64,000 nucleotides of DNA from Rhodococcus coprophilus NBRC 100603 (GCF_001895045.1 NZ_BDAM01000009.1:186001-250000), one strand, 5' to 3'; counted from the first letter of the stretch, positions 27,545-36,992 are shown. The notes: a model not told the origin generated them from the sequence alone. Numbers and translations: made by a program.

Positions 27545-28431
27545 GCAGCAAGTTCACCGACGCCATGGGACGGCTGTTCGATTTCCGCACCACCGCCGAA
27601 CTCCTCCAGTACGACTTCGTTCAGCAGGCTCTCGTCGCCGGCGCGATTCTCGGTCTGCTGGCCGGGATCATCGGCCCGTTGATCATCAGCCGGCAGATGG
27701 CGTTCTCGGTTCACGGCACCTCCGAGTTGTCTCTGACCGGTGCGGCCGCTGCCCTGCTGCTCGGGGTCTCGGTCGGAGTCGGTGCGGTTGTGGGCGCAGT
27801 GGTCGCCGCCGTTCTGTTCGGAATTCTGGGAACGCGTGCACGCGAGCGGGATTCGGTGATCGGCGTGGTCATGGCGTTCGGCCTCGGACTCGCGGTATTG
27901 CTGCTGTGGGCCTACGACGGCCGCACCGGAGCGGCGTTTTCGCTGCTCACCGGTCAGATCGTCGCACCCGGAGGAACCGGCATCACGCTGCTCGCGAGTT
28001 GCGCGGTCGCCGTCATCGGCACGATGGTCTTCATCTACCGTCCGCTGTTGTTCGCGAGCACCGACCCGGAAGTGGCTGCCGCGCGGGGCGTGCCGGTACG
28101 CGCCCTCTCGATCGTCTTCGCGATACTCGTCGGCATCACCGCCGCCCTCGGTGTGCAGATCGTCGGCGCGCTGCTCGTGATGGCGCTGCTGATCACGCCC
28201 GCCGCGGCGGCGTCCCGGGTGGCGAGCGGACCACTGGCCGCGACCGTCCTGGCGGTGATCTTCGCCGAGATCGCCGCTGTCGGCGGGATCCTGCTCGCGC
28301 TCGCGCCGGGAGTGCCCGTGTCCAGCTTCATCACGGCCATCGCCTTCGTCATCTATTTGGTGTGCCGGGTGATCGGGTCGTCTCGGCGACGTCGGGGTCT
28401 CGGTCGCACCGTGAGCAGCCCGGCGCACTGA
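27541..28431 (+). CDS. znuB: Zinc ABC transporter permease (ZnuB-like)
   Basis: 296 residues, about eight hydrophobic helices, ABC-3 family. GIIGPLIISRQMAFSVHGTSELSLTGAAAALLLG is the conserved early segment (positions ~40-75) and EVAAARGVPVRALSIVF the cytoplasmic coupling loop. Translationally coupled to znuC by a 4-nt overlap. Forms the membrane channel of the importer. Confidence 0.9.
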   Translation: MSSKFTDAMGRLFDFRTTAELLQYDFVQQALVAGAILGLLAGIIGPLIISRQMAFSVHGTSELSLTGAAAALLLGVSVGVGAVVGAVVAAVLFGILGTRARERDSVIGVVMAFGLGLAVLLLWAYDGRTGAAFSLLTGQIVAPGGTGITLLASCAVAVIGTMVFIYRPLLFASTDPEVAAARGVPVRALSIVFAILVGITAALGVQIVGALLVMALLITPAAAASRVASGPLAATVLAVIFAEIAAVGGILLALAPGVPVSSFITAIAFVIYLVCRVIGSSRRRRGLGRTVSSPAH

Positions 28432-28482
28432 CCCCGCCGAGTGGGCGCTCGGGCGCCGCGCGCGGTGGTGGACAATCGCCCG

Positions 28483-29037
28483 ATGCGGTCCCGTAACAAG
28501 ATCCTGCGCTCCACCGTCGAACTGATCGGGAAGGTCGGCTTCGAAGGTGTCACCATCGCCGGTGCGGCACACGCTGCCGGGGTGTCCCGTCAGACGGTGT
28601 ACTCGATTTTCGGGTCGCGGGAAGAACTTGTCTCCCAGGCGATCGCCGGTGTCGCGGTGGAAGCACTCGCGGGAATCCACACCCGTCTCGAACGCGTCGC
28701 GGCGCCGTGCGATTACGTCGTCGAGCTCATCGTCGCGAGCCGCCGCGTCGTGCGCGACGACCCGGTCCTGGCCATGCTGTTGCGTTCGGAACACGAGAAC
28801 CCGGTCTTCGACTCCGGAATGATCGCGCGGGCGAAACCCATCGCCCGAAGCCTGCTCGCGCCGCTCTCCACTCGGCACCCCGAGATCGAACCGCACGTCG
28901 AGGACATCATCGAGATCGTGCTGTTCCTCGGGCTGTCGGTTGTGCTGTTCGACGACGAGACGGTGCATTCCGACGACGAGCTCAGGCGGTTCCTGACCCG
29001 GTGGCTCGGGCCCGCGATGTCTGCTGCCGAAGTCTGA
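28483..29037 (+). CDS. TetR-family regulator
   Basis: 184 residues from ATG 28483. A -10-like GACAAT ends 7 nt before this ATG, supporting a leaderless start; GTG 28441 is an alternative. HTH residues ~5-50: NKILRSTVELIGKVG, VTIAGAAHAAGVSRQTVYSIF. The C-terminal ligand domain is not family-typed. The cholesterol oxidase gene follows 107 nt downstream on the same strand, with an inverted repeat at its promoter that this protein might bind. Confidence 0.85.
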   Translation: MRSRNKILRSTVELIGKVGFEGVTIAGAAHAAGVSRQTVYSIFGSREELVSQAIAGVAVEALAGIHTRLERVAAPCDYVVELIVASRRVVRDDPVLAMLLRSEHENPVFDSGMIARAKPIARSLLAPLSTRHPEIEPHVEDIIEIVLFLGLSVVLFDDETVHSDDELRRFLTRWLGPAMSAAEV

Positions 29038-29052
29038 GACGGGATTCCGATC

Positions 29053-29080
29053 TTGACACTTCCACCCCTGAGTGTCTAAC
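29053..29080 (+). promoter_or_regulatory. Promoter of the class I cholesterol oxidase gene with an inverted repeat
   Basis: TTGACA (29053-29058) and TCTAAC (29075-29080) are spaced 16 bp, a reasonable -35/-10 pair. GACACT (29055-29060) and AGTGTC (29071-29076) form a perfect inverted repeat with a 10-bp spacer, joining the two promoter elements: a good place for a dimeric repressor. Confidence 0.5.
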
Positions 29081-29144
29081 TGTTGCGGCACCTCCGGCAC
29101 CGACCGTGCCGCGAGGACGACATTGCCGACCGGGGGGTTCCGCA

Positions 29145-30743
29145 TTGCCGCACATCACACGCCGCACGTTTCTCGCTGGAGCAGCCGCCGCCGGGCTCAC
29201 CGTCGCGGGCATCTCCACCGCGACGGCATCACCGGGTATCGGAGCCCGGGTGAACAAGGTCCCGCTGACGCGGGAAGAACACCGCGTGATCGTCGTCGGG
29301 TCCGGATTCGGCGGTGGCGTGACCGCATTGCGCTTGGCGGAGGCGGGCGTTCCCGTCACCGTGCTCGAACGAGGAATACGTTGGCCCACCGGGCCCGACG
29401 CGAATACCTTTCCCCGAATCGATGCGCCCGACAAGCGGATCCTGTGGCACCGATCGAACCCTGAACTGTTCGGGCGCAAACTCGCGTTCGAGCCGTACAC
29501 CGGTCTCGTCGAGGCGGTGGCCGGCGAGAACATGACCGCGCTGTGCGCCGCGGGAGTCGGTGGCGGCTCGCTGCTCTACCAGGGAATGTCGTTGCAGCCG
29601 AGCCGGTCCGTGTTCGAGGCGAACCTTCCGAACGAACTGGATTGGGACGCCATGGATCGAGTGCACTACCCACGGGTGGCACGGATGCTCCGGCTGGCTG
29701 TCGCACCCGACGAACTGGTCGCAACCCCCCATTACCGAACGTCGAGAATCTTCGCCGAACGTGTGACACGGGCGGGTCTTCCGCTCGACAAGATCCCGAT
29801 GCCGATCGATTGGGACTACGCGCTCGCCGAACTCCGCGGTGAGATGCGACCGTCCTACACCGACGGTTCCGGCGCCCTCGGCGTCAACAACGGTGGTAAG
29901 CATTCGGTGGATGTCACCTATCTCGCGGCTGCCGAGAACACCGGCCTGGTGACGGTCGAAGCCCTGCACCAGGTCACCGACGTCGAACGCGCGGCGGACG
30001 GGCGATGGATCGTCTACGTCGACCGGATCGACACCACCGGCGACGTCGTCGAGAACAAGATCCTCGTCACCGACGCGCTCGTACTGTCCGCGGGCAGTCT
30101 CAACACGACCAGGCTTCTCGTCCGAGCCGCAGCGCAAGGCCGGATCACCGACCTGCCCGACGACCTCGGCGGCGGCTGGGGTTCCAACGCCGACCGCATC
30201 TACCTCTGGACCAGCATCGAGGACAGCTTCGGTGCCGTGCAGGGCGGCCCGGTGGTGTACGGCAGCAAGAACTGGCACGACCCGCACGCGGCCTTCACCA
30301 TCATCCAGGCGTCGATCCCGTCGGTCTACTCGGTCGATACGCGCAGCACCGTGATGGTCGGTTTCGGGGTCAGCCAGGGTCGCGGACGATTCGTCTACGA
30401 TTCCGGCCTCGACGACGCGGTCCTGAAATGGCCGCGAGACGGCGACGCCGCGATCCAGAACGGGCACATCGATCCGGTCGCCCGGATGATCGCAGGACCG
30501 CGCGACGTTCTGATGGACACGAACACCGTGGTCCCGTCCACCTGGCATCCCCTCGGCGGAGCGTGCATGGGCACGGTCTGCGACCTCGACGGGCGGGTCC
30601 TCGGGCAACGTGGCCTGTATGTGCTCGACGGGGCGCTCATGCCCGGCAACACCGCCGCATGCAATCCGTCGATGACGATCGCGGCGGTGGTCGAGCGCGC
30701 GCTCGACCATATCGTCGCGCGGGACGTCGGCGTCGTGTTCTGA
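29145..30743 (+). CDS. Secreted cholesterol oxidase, class I (GMC family, non-covalent FAD)
   Basis: 532 residues from TTG 29145, with GGGGGG 7 nt upstream; the frame continues upstream but as a shadow of tetR. Tat signal RRTFLAGAAAAGLTVAG at the N terminus. FAD motif VIVVGSGFGGGVTALRL; STWHPLGGACMG with His468 and AACNPSM with Asn507 match the catalytic His447/Asn485 pair of Brevibacterium/Streptomyces enzymes in spacing. Oxidises cholesterol to cholest-4-en-3-one with release of hydrogen peroxide; R. equi ChoE belongs to this class. The window thus encodes two unrelated cholesterol oxidases, both exported by Tat. Confidence 0.9.
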   Translation: MPHITRRTFLAGAAAAGLTVAGISTATASPGIGARVNKVPLTREEHRVIVVGSGFGGGVTALRLAEAGVPVTVLERGIRWPTGPDANTFPRIDAPDKRILWHRSNPELFGRKLAFEPYTGLVEAVAGENMTALCAAGVGGGSLLYQGMSLQPSRSVFEANLPNELDWDAMDRVHYPRVARMLRLAVAPDELVATPHYRTSRIFAERVTRAGLPLDKIPMPIDWDYALAELRGEMRPSYTDGSGALGVNNGGKHSVDVTYLAAAENTGLVTVEALHQVTDVERAADGRWIVYVDRIDTTGDVVENKILVTDALVLSAGSLNTTRLLVRAAAQGRITDLPDDLGGGWGSNADRIYLWTSIEDSFGAVQGGPVVYGSKNWHDPHAAFTIIQASIPSVYSVDTRSTVMVGFGVSQGRGRFVYDSGLDDAVLKWPRDGDAAIQNGHIDPVARMIAGPRDVLMDTNTVVPSTWHPLGGACMGTVCDLDGRVLGQRGLYVLDGALMPGNTAACNPSMTIAAVVERALDHIVARDVGVVF

Positions 30744-30801
30744 CGGCGCGCTTCCCGTCACCGACGGGATCGCGCAGTGCCCCCGGCCCTAGACTTGGCT
30801 C

Positions 30802-31560
30802 GTGCCTCGCATCGACCTCAACAGCGACCTCGGCGAAAGCTACGGTCAGTGGCGACTGGGCGACGACGAGACCATGCTCGGTCTCGTCTCCAGCGCCAAC
30901 ATCGCCTGCGGATTCCACGCGGGCGACCCCTCGACGTTGCTGGACACCTGCCGGGCCGCCGCGAAACGCGACGTGCGGATCGGAGCGCAGGTGGGTTACC
31001 AAGACCTCGCCGGCTTCGGCCGAAGGTTCATCGACGTGACACCCGCCGAACTCACCGCCGAAGTGATCTATCAGATCGGCGCGCTGGAGGGCCTCGCCCG
31101 GGTCGCAGGTTCTACCGTCGCTTACGTCAAACCGCACGGTGCGCTGTACAACGCGGTGGTACACCATCGTGACCAAGCCCGCGCTGTGGTCGCCGCGGTC
31201 CGTGCGTACGACGATTCGCTGCCCGTTCTCGGCCTGCCCGGCTCGGTGCTGCTCGACGAGGCCGAGCGCGCCGGGCTGCAGGTGGTCGCCGAGGCGTTCG
31301 CCGACCGCGCCTATACACCCGAGGGCGCACTCGTCTCGCGGCGTGAACCCGGTGCGGTACTGCACGATCCGGACACCGTCGCCCGGAGGGTTCTGCGCAT
31401 GGTGACCGAAGGCGTGGTCACGGCGCACGACGGCAGCGAGGTGTCCGTCGCCGCCCAGTCGGTGTGCATCCACGGCGACTCTCCCGCCGCCACCGCGATG
31501 GCAGTCGCGGTGCGGGCGCTGCTCGACGCCGAGAACATCGGCATCGAAGCTTTCGTGTGA
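30802..31560 (+). CDS. pxpA: 5-oxoprolinase subunit A (LamB/YcsF family)
   Basis: 252 residues from GTG 30802; TAGACT ends 9 nt before it, fitting a leaderless start. [13 protein letters not shown] at the N terminus, [12 protein letters not shown] and VKPHGALYN are the conserved LamB/YcsF blocks. With PxpB and PxpC it cleaves 5-oxoproline, a spontaneous glutamine damage product, to glutamate with ATP hydrolysis (family knowledge). The pxpB start is 10 nt downstream. Confidence 0.92.
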   Translation: MPRIDLNSDLGESYGQWRLGDDETMLGLVSSANIACGFHAGDPSTLLDTCRAAAKRDVRIGAQVGYQDLAGFGRRFIDVTPAELTAEVIYQIGALEGLARVAGSTVAYVKPHGALYNAVVHHRDQARAVVAAVRAYDDSLPVLGLPGSVLLDEAERAGLQVVAEAFADRAYTPEGALVSRREPGAVLHDPDTVARRVLRMVTEGVVTAHDGSEVSVAAQSVCIHGDSPAATAMAVAVRALLDAENIGIEAFV

Positions 31561-31570
31561 GACCCGACGG

Positions 31571-32179
31571 ATGAGAATCCTGCCCAACGGAGACGCCGCG
31601 TTCCTCGCCGAATTCGCTTCTCTCGACGAGGTGCTCGCCTGTCTCCCGGCACTCGACGCGAGCCGCCCACCCGGCGTCGTCGATCTCGTTGCCGGTGCCC
31701 GAACCGTGCTGGTGCGATTCGAACCCGAAGTGGTACAAGCCGATACCGTACGGCGATGGATCGGTGAGACCGCACCGGACGGCAGGGACACTGTCGTGTC
31801 CGACGAGGTCGTGATCGATGTGCGATACGACGGCCCCGATCTCGACGAGGTCGGTGAGCGGACGGGGCTGGGCGCCGAAGGCGTCGTTGCGGCTCACACC
31901 GGGCGAACCTGGTCCGTCGCGTTCGGCGGGTTCGCCCCTGGATTCGCTTATCTCACCGGAGGTGACGATCGGCTGCGCGTACCCCGGCGGGACTCGCCGC
32001 GCACCGCGGTACCTGCGGGGGCGGTGGGTCTGGCGGGTGAGTTCTCCGGAATCTATCCCCGGCAGTCACCGGGGGGCTGGCAACTGATCGGGACGACCGA
32101 TGCCGAACTGTGGCAGCCGGAGCGGACTCCTCCCGCCTTGCTGCGGCCCGGTCTGCGCGTCCGGTTCCGCGCCGTCTGA
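31571..32179 (+). CDS. pxpB: 5-oxoprolinase subunit B (KipI/allophanate hydrolase subunit 1 family)
   Basis: 202 residues. Conserved [23 protein letters not shown] and the [25 protein letters not shown] block typical of PF02682 (residues ~117-180). Middle gene of pxpABC; works as a complex with PxpC. The pxpC gene starts 14 nt downstream. Confidence 0.92.
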   Translation: MRILPNGDAAFLAEFASLDEVLACLPALDASRPPGVVDLVAGARTVLVRFEPEVVQADTVRRWIGETAPDGRDTVVSDEVVIDVRYDGPDLDEVGERTGLGAEGVVAAHTGRTWSVAFGGFAPGFAYLTGGDDRLRVPRRDSPRTAVPAGAVGLAGEFSGIYPRQSPGGWQLIGTTDAELWQPERTPPALLRPGLRVRFRAV

Positions 32180-32193
32180 CGACATCCGCCAAA

Positions 32194-33066
32194 ATGGGAA
32201 TCGTGGCCTGGTTCGAAGTTGTCTCCCCCGGCGTTCTCACGACCGTGCAGGATCGCGGTCGCCACGGGCACGGCGGGTCGGGTCTCACCGCGTCGGGAGC
32301 CGCGGACCGGACTGCCCACGACGCCGCGAACAGGCTCGTCGGCAACCATCCGGGGGCGGCCACGCTCGAGGTGACGGCCGGGGGTCTCGTCCTGCGCAGT
32401 GCGGGCTCGACGATCGTCGCGGTGACGGGCGCTCGCACCGAGGTCACCGTCAACACCCGTCCCCGCGGCGACTGGGCGCGAATCCATCTGCAGGACAACG
32501 ATCTTCTGTCGATCGCGGCTCCATCGAACGGGCTGCGGTCGTATCTTGCGGTGCGCGGCGGCATCGAGGCTCCGGAAGTGCTCGGCAGCCGCTCCACCGA
32601 CACCTTGTCTGGCACCGGACCCGCGCCGGTACGGACGGGCGACCGGCTGCAGGTGGGTGGGCTCACGGGCACCCTGCCGACGGAGGACCAGTTCCCGCCG
32701 CCCGCGCCGATCGGTGATCCGGTCGAACTGCGGGTGGCTCCGGGGCCACGCGACGACTGGTTCACCACCGCGTCGGTACAGGCGTTGCTGCGCGAATCCT
32801 GGACTGTGACACCGCATATCGACCGGGTGGGCATCAGGTTGCGCGGCGAAGAACCCCTCCACCGGTCGCGCCGGGAAGAACTACCGAGTGAGGGAATGGT
32901 GCCCGGGGCCCTGCAGGTGCCCCCGGAGGGCCACCCGGTCCTGTTCCTGGCCGATCATCCGGTCACAGGGGGATATCCGGTGATCGCGGTGGTCGTACGC
33001 GCCGATCTTCCGCTTGCAGCGCAGTTACGACCGGGCTACCGGGTGAGGTTTCGCCCCACGAGGTAG
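32194..33066 (+). CDS. pxpC: 5-oxoprolinase subunit C (KipA/biotin-dependent carboxyltransferase-like)
   Basis: 290 residues from ATG 32194; GTG 32203 is equally possible since neither has a clear ribosome site. FEVVSPGVLTTVQDRGR at the N terminus and LFLADHPVTGGYPVIAVV near the C terminus are hallmark blocks of PF02626. Completes the pxpABC operon. Confidence 0.92.
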   Translation: MGIVAWFEVVSPGVLTTVQDRGRHGHGGSGLTASGAADRTAHDAANRLVGNHPGAATLEVTAGGLVLRSAGSTIVAVTGARTEVTVNTRPRGDWARIHLQDNDLLSIAAPSNGLRSYLAVRGGIEAPEVLGSRSTDTLSGTGPAPVRTGDRLQVGGLTGTLPTEDQFPPPAPIGDPVELRVAPGPRDDWFTTASVQALLRESWTVTPHIDRVGIRLRGEEPLHRSRREELPSEGMVPGALQVPPEGHPVLFLADHPVTGGYPVIAVVVRADLPLAAQLRPGYRVRFRPTR

Positions 33067-33087
33067 CCCGGTCGCACAGACTTCAGG

Positions 33088-33783
33088 TCAGGCGGCGTCG
33101 GTCGCCAGAGGCGAAAGCTTGCCGTCGATCATCTCCAGGACACGATCGCAGTGGACGAGCACGTCGTGGTCGTGGGTGACCATGATCGTGGCGACCCCTG
33201 CGCGATGGGTTTCGTCCGCCAGCAGTTGCACGACCTCATGGCTGCGCGCACGGTCCAGTGCCGCGGTGGGCTCGTCCACGAGCAGCACGGCCGGGTCGGT
33301 GACCAGGGCGCGAGCGATCCCGACGCGCTGGCGTTCGCCACCCGACAACTGGCCCGGGCGCTTGCCGGCACGATGTGCCATCCCGACCGACTCGAGGAGT
33401 TCGTTCGGGTCGCGGCCCGGACGTCCCGTGATCGTCGACATCAACCGCAACTGGTCGAGAGCGGTGAGCGACGGCAGGAGATTCGACGACTGGAACACGA
33501 AACCGATCTGATTGCGACGGATTTCGGCGAGCTGACGCTGCGGCGTGGCAGTCAGATCGATATCCCGCAGGACGACCGAACCGCTGGTGGGCTGGGTCAG
33601 CCCTCCGGCGACGGCCAGCAGGCTGGACTTGCCCGCGCCGGACGGACCGACGATCGCGACCAGTTCGCCCGGGGCGACCTCGAGGTTCACGTCGTCGAGC
33701 GCGGTGACGGTGCTGTCGCCGTCGCCGAACTGCAGGCCGACGTTCTTCAGGCTCAGGCCCGTGGTTGTGGTGGTGGCGCTCAT
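33088..33783 (-). CDS. ABC transporter ATP-binding protein (MacB/LolD/HrtA-like)
   Basis: 231 residues. Walker A GPSGAGKSS, Q-loop VFQSSNLLPSLT, signature LSGGERQRVGIARAL, Walker B VLLVDEPTAALD, H-loop VTHDHD. Typical of ATPases paired with FtsX-type permeases. The ATG overlaps the stop of the permease gene by 4 nt. Gene is second in a two-gene operon that is divergent from a TetR regulator. Confidence 0.92.
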   Translation of the reverse strand: MSATTTTTGLSLKNVGLQFGDGDSTVTALDDVNLEVAPGELVAIVGPSGAGKSSLLAVAGGLTQPTSGSVVLRDIDLTATPQRQLAEIRRNQIGFVFQSSNLLPSLTALDQLRLMSTITGRPGRDPNELLESVGMAHRAGKRPGQLSGGERQRVGIARALVTDPAVLLVDEPTAALDRARSHEVVQLLADETHRAGVATIMVTHDHDVLVHCDRVLEMIDGKLSPLATDAA

Positions 33784-34907
33784 CGATTCTCTCCCAGCGC
33801 TGTCAAGGGGTTGATACGGGTGATGCGCACGATCGCGATCCCGGCACCTACGAGGCCGAGCACGATCAGCATGAGGGCGCCCTGGATGATCGGACCCGAC
33901 TGGAGTGAGAACGGCATGCCGGTGCCTTCGAGCCCGGAGCCGAGTCCCAGACCGATCAGGACACCGACGGCGACAGATCCGGCGAGGATGACGGCCGCCT
34001 GGAGGATGCTGTCGCGCATCAGGTATCCGGTGGACGCACCCATCGCGCGGAGTACTGCGAGTTCACGCATGCGCTGGACGGTCCAGATGCTGAAGAACGC
34101 GCCGACGACCAGCGCCGAAATCGCGTAGAGGAACACGATGATCATGGACATGGTCATCGTCTCCGCGCTGTAACCGGGCGAGGAGTCGAACGACTCTTCG
34201 ACGGTCTTGGTCGCGGTCCCTGCGGCGGCATCGCCGGCCGCCAGATCGGGTGCTCCATCCGTTCCCCGGATGGCGACGACGCTCGCCTGCTCGTACTCGC
34301 GAGAATCCGTCATGTCACCTGCGGGCGTACCGGCATTGATCTCCTGCCAGGTCGTCAGCGGCACGTACGCGACGTCCACGTGACCGAAGGTGCGCTTGTC
34401 TCCCGTGAAGCCGACGACCGAGAGTTCGATTCCGAGGCGATCGACGGTGACGGTGTCACCGACCGCGACGCCTTCGTCCCGAGCGGTCGAACTGAGGATG
34501 ATGTCGCGCGTTCCGCTCAGCTGCGTGCCTTCGGCTGCTTCCGGCTCGAGGAACGAGCCCGGCGTGATGCCGAACAGTGTCAGGTCGATCGCCGTTCCGT
34601 TCCCGGTGTGAGCATTGACGATGGCGTTGCCCATCAACTCCGCGTTCGCGACGTCCGGCCGGGCAGCCCATGCCTCGGCCTGTTCGGACGTGACGACCGA
34701 CCGGGAGAACGCGGAATCGGTCTTGGTGCCCTCCTCGAACGCGAAGGCGTCGACCGGGGTCCGCTGGAGACCCGAGACGCCGTCGTCGACGAGACCTGAG
34801 GACAGGCCGGAGAGGATCACCATGAGCACCGAGATCAGTGCGATGACCGATCCCATCAGCAATACACGGGTACGCGCGAACACAAGTTCGCGCACTGCGA
34901 GAAACAT
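33780..34907 (-). CDS. FtsX/MacB-type ABC permease (HrtB-like)
   Basis: 375 residues, ATG with AGGAG upstream. One N-terminal helix (residues ~12-38), a ~200-residue extracytoplasmic domain, then three C-terminal helices with IWTVQRMRELAVLRAMGAS, the FtsX signature loop, and ending in RITRINPLTALGENR. The opening MFLAVRELVFARTRVLLMG resembles HrtB/DevC proteins, which export haem or other toxic compounds; substrate here is inference. Controlled most likely by the TetR protein divergent from it. Confidence 0.85.
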   Translation of the reverse strand: MFLAVRELVFARTRVLLMGSVIALISVLMVILSGLSSGLVDDGVSGLQRTPVDAFAFEEGTKTDSAFSRSVVTSEQAEAWAARPDVANAELMGNAIVNAHTGNGTAIDLTLFGITPGSFLEPEAAEGTQLSGTRDIILSSTARDEGVAVGDTVTVDRLGIELSVVGFTGDKRTFGHVDVAYVPLTTWQEINAGTPAGDMTDSREYEQASVVAIRGTDGAPDLAAGDAAAGTATKTVEESFDSSPGYSAETMTMSMIIVFLYAISALVVGAFFSIWTVQRMRELAVLRAMGASTGYLMRDSILQAAVILAGSVAVGVLIGLGLGSGLEGTGMPFSLQSGPIIQGALMLIVLGLVGAGIAIVRITRINPLTALGENR

Positions 34908-35269
34908 AGACGAGCTCCTGGGAGTCGGATCGATCGGGCGTCAGCGACTGGGGCAGCCTCGGCGGGACGGTATGCAGGGCCGATTTCAACAGAACGAACG
35001 GGACTCTGCCAGTAAGGTTCACCTACGACTGGGCGTAGTTTTCTACGACAACCCCACCCGGAAACCACGCTTGAACTGCAGTTATCCTTCCCTGATCCGA
35101 TCGGATTCGCGCCTCGAAATTTAATGACGACTTGTCGTCAAAGTATTGTCCCGAGGGTGCGACGAGGACTCGAAAGGCCGCCGGACAGGCTCGCGCGGTC
35201 CTTCGCCGAGGCGCCTGGGTGTACCCTTCGAGCGGTCCCCGAATTCCCCGACCGATCCCGGAGCATCGC
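34908..35269. promoter_or_regulatory. Divergent control region of the FtsX-type ABC operon and its TetR gene (362 bp)
   Basis: No convincing gene. Contains the operator-like repeat at 35125-35140 and a shorter inverted repeat CTACG (35023-35027)/CGTAG (35034-35038), with CTACGAC again at 35043. The second one lies where the promoter of the minus-strand ABC operon should be. An open frame from TTG 35132 to the TetR gene exists but begins inside the operator and is not counted as coding. Confidence 0.5.
35125..35140. promoter_or_regulatory. Probable TetR operator
   Basis: TGACGACTTGTCGTCA: perfect 7-bp inverted arms around TT. Size and symmetry fit a TetR-family site. Located 130 bp before the tetR gene and 218 bp before the ABC operon. 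Confidence 0.6.
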
Positions 35270-35938
35270 GTGCCTATTCTGAATGCCGGGCACACCGTGG
35301 CCGAGCACAAGTCGGCCACCCGAACGCGCATCCTGCGTGCCTTTGGCGAGGTACTGGCGCGCGAGGGGTGGGACGGCGCGTCGTTCAAGGCCGTCGCTGC
35401 GCAGGCAGGTCTTACCCGGACCGTGATCTACAACTACTACTCCGACAAGTCCGAGATGCTGCTTGCTTGGTCGGCGCACGAGATCGAGCGGTTCCTCGAC
35501 CTCCTCGAGCACAAACTCGCGGGCATGGATGATCCGCGGGAGATGCTCCAGACCGTCGTCGAACTGGTCCTGTTCGAGTTCGCCGGACCACACCCCGTGA
35601 CGCCACCGGTGATGAGCCTGATCCCGAACGCAACCAAGCTGGAGTTCACGTCTCAGCTCAACGAACTCGAAGACGTGGTGTACCGGATCCTGGTCGAAGG
35701 CGAACGTTCCGGTGTGTTCCATCTGATCGACGCACGGTCCGCAAGTCGCTGCATCCTGGGTTGCCTGGATCCCCACCGCCAGACTCTCGCCGAGGGCGGC
35801 GCAGTCGACGAAGTGGTCGCGCGGGTCGTTCCCTTCGTGATGGGTGCCGTCGGCGCGCTCGATCGCGAGCCGCACGGCGAACCGGGATGCGCCACGATAT
35901 GCGATGCGGGCGAGGACAATTCACCGACCGAGCCCTGA
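35270..35938 (+). CDS. TetR-family regulator of the adjacent ABC operon
   Basis: 222 residues from GTG 35270, with GGAG upstream, chosen because the HTH domain begins ~12 residues later and the longer frame runs into the operator. HTH: TRTRILRAFGEVLAREG, FKAVAAQAGLTRTVIYNYYSDK. An acidic C-terminal tail ends it. It is divergent from the FtsX-type ABC genes, the usual layout of a local drug- or haem-responsive repressor. Confidence 0.85.
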   Translation: MPILNAGHTVAEHKSATRTRILRAFGEVLAREGWDGASFKAVAAQAGLTRTVIYNYYSDKSEMLLAWSAHEIERFLDLLEHKLAGMDDPREMLQTVVELVLFEFAGPHPVTPPVMSLIPNATKLEFTSQLNELEDVVYRILVEGERSGVFHLIDARSASRCILGCLDPHRQTLAEGGAVDEVVARVVPFVMGAVGALDREPHGEPGCATICDAGEDNSPTEP

Positions 35939-35951
35939 CGCGGGAGCCCGC

Positions 35952-36992
35952 TCAGTTCTCCGAGCGGGTCTGCGGCGTCTCCCCCGGGATCTTCGCACCC
36001 GTCACCCGGCGCACGAAGCTGACTACCTCGGCGAGCGCACTCCGCGCGGACGGCGAGATCCCCGGCAGACTCAGATATCCGTGCACTGCGTTGTCGTATT
36101 CGGTCAGCGTGACGTCGCCGCCTTTGCTTCCGAGCGCCTCCGCATAGAACACGCCGTTGTCGCGTAACGGGTCGTGGCCGGCGACCTGGATCAATGCCGG
36201 CGTCGCCGCACCGGCCAGACCGCCGCGCAGCGGAGCGGCGGTGGGAGCGTACGGGTCCGCGCCGGCGAGATAGAGACGGACGAACGCTCGCATACCCCGC
36301 GACGTCAGAACAGGCGCCTCGGCATGCTCACGCTCGGACGGAAAGACATCCTCCATCTCGGTCCCCGGATAGACCAGCACCTGCCCCGCCAGTGCGGGCC
36401 GGCCGGCCTGCGCGGCGAGATCCGCCACGACCGCGGCCAGATTGCCACCCGCACTGTCGCCCGCGACCAGGATGCGTGTCGCGTCCACGCCGAGCTCCGC
36501 GGCATGCTCTGTCACCCACAGCAGCGACGACCAGCAGTCGAATACTGCCGCTGGATAGGGGTTTTCAGGCGCGAGACGATAATCGACGGATACGACGACG
36601 CACGGCACCTCCACCGCCATGTGACTCGCCCACCACTCGTCTTGTTCGGGATTGCCGAGCACCCAGCCTCCTCCGTGGAAGAGCACCACGACGGGAAGCG
36701 GGCCAGGCCCCGAAGCCGAAGGGCGGTAGATGCGCAGGCGCACACCGACAGGCTCGGCGGGCCGGTCCAGTCCCGCGATCTCGGCGGGCGGCAACTCGAC
36801 GGTACGGTCGACGATGTGCGCGTCGCGGTGCGGCCTGCCGGCGATCGATCGCCCTACCGGCGAGGCGAGCAACTTCTCCCGGCGGACACGCCGCGCGGGG
36901 ATGGCCTCGGGCGGCTCGTCGGCGATGGAGGCACCGATCAGCCCTTCGAACAGAGCGAAGATCTTCGTACGAAGCGGGAGCGGAGCGGGCAC
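35952..36992 (-). CDS. Alpha/beta hydrolase of the hormone-sensitive lipase family
   Basis: 346 residues from GTG 36992. VVVLFHGGGWVLG provides the HGGGW oxyanion motif, and VAGDSAGGNLAAVVADLA the nucleophile Ser; the C-terminal NAVHGYLSLP holds the catalytic His and GHDPLRD the Asp. No signal peptide, so an intracellular or membrane-associated esterase of the mycobacterial Lip type. It starts 10 nt after the stop of the unknown gene upstream, so the two form an operon. Confidence 0.9.
   Translation of the reverse strand: MPAPLPLRTKIFALFEGLIGASIADEPPEAIPARRVRREKLLASPVGRSIAGRPHRDAHIVDRTVELPPAEIAGLDRPAEPVGVRLRIYRPSASGPGPLPVVVLFHGGGWVLGNPEQDEWWASHMAVEVPCVVVSVDYRLAPENPYPAAVFDCWSSLLWVTEHAAELGVDATRILVAGDSAGGNLAAVVADLAAQAGRPALAGQVLVYPGTEMEDVFPSEREHAEAPVLTSRGMRAFVRLYLAGADPYAPTAAPLRGGLAGAATPALIQVAGHDPLRDNGVFYAEALGSKGGDVTLTEYDNAVHGYLSLPGISPSARSALAEVVSFVRRVTGAKIPGETPQTRSEN

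Noticed and set aside
29229-30761. 510-residue open frame antisense to the GMC cholesterol oxidase
   Set aside because: Low-complexity, His/Arg/Asp-rich composition without any domain; mirrors codon bias of the real gene.
35132-35269. Longer start for the TetR gene at TTG 35132
   Set aside because: Begins inside the operator-like repeat and lacks TetR similarity before residue ~55.
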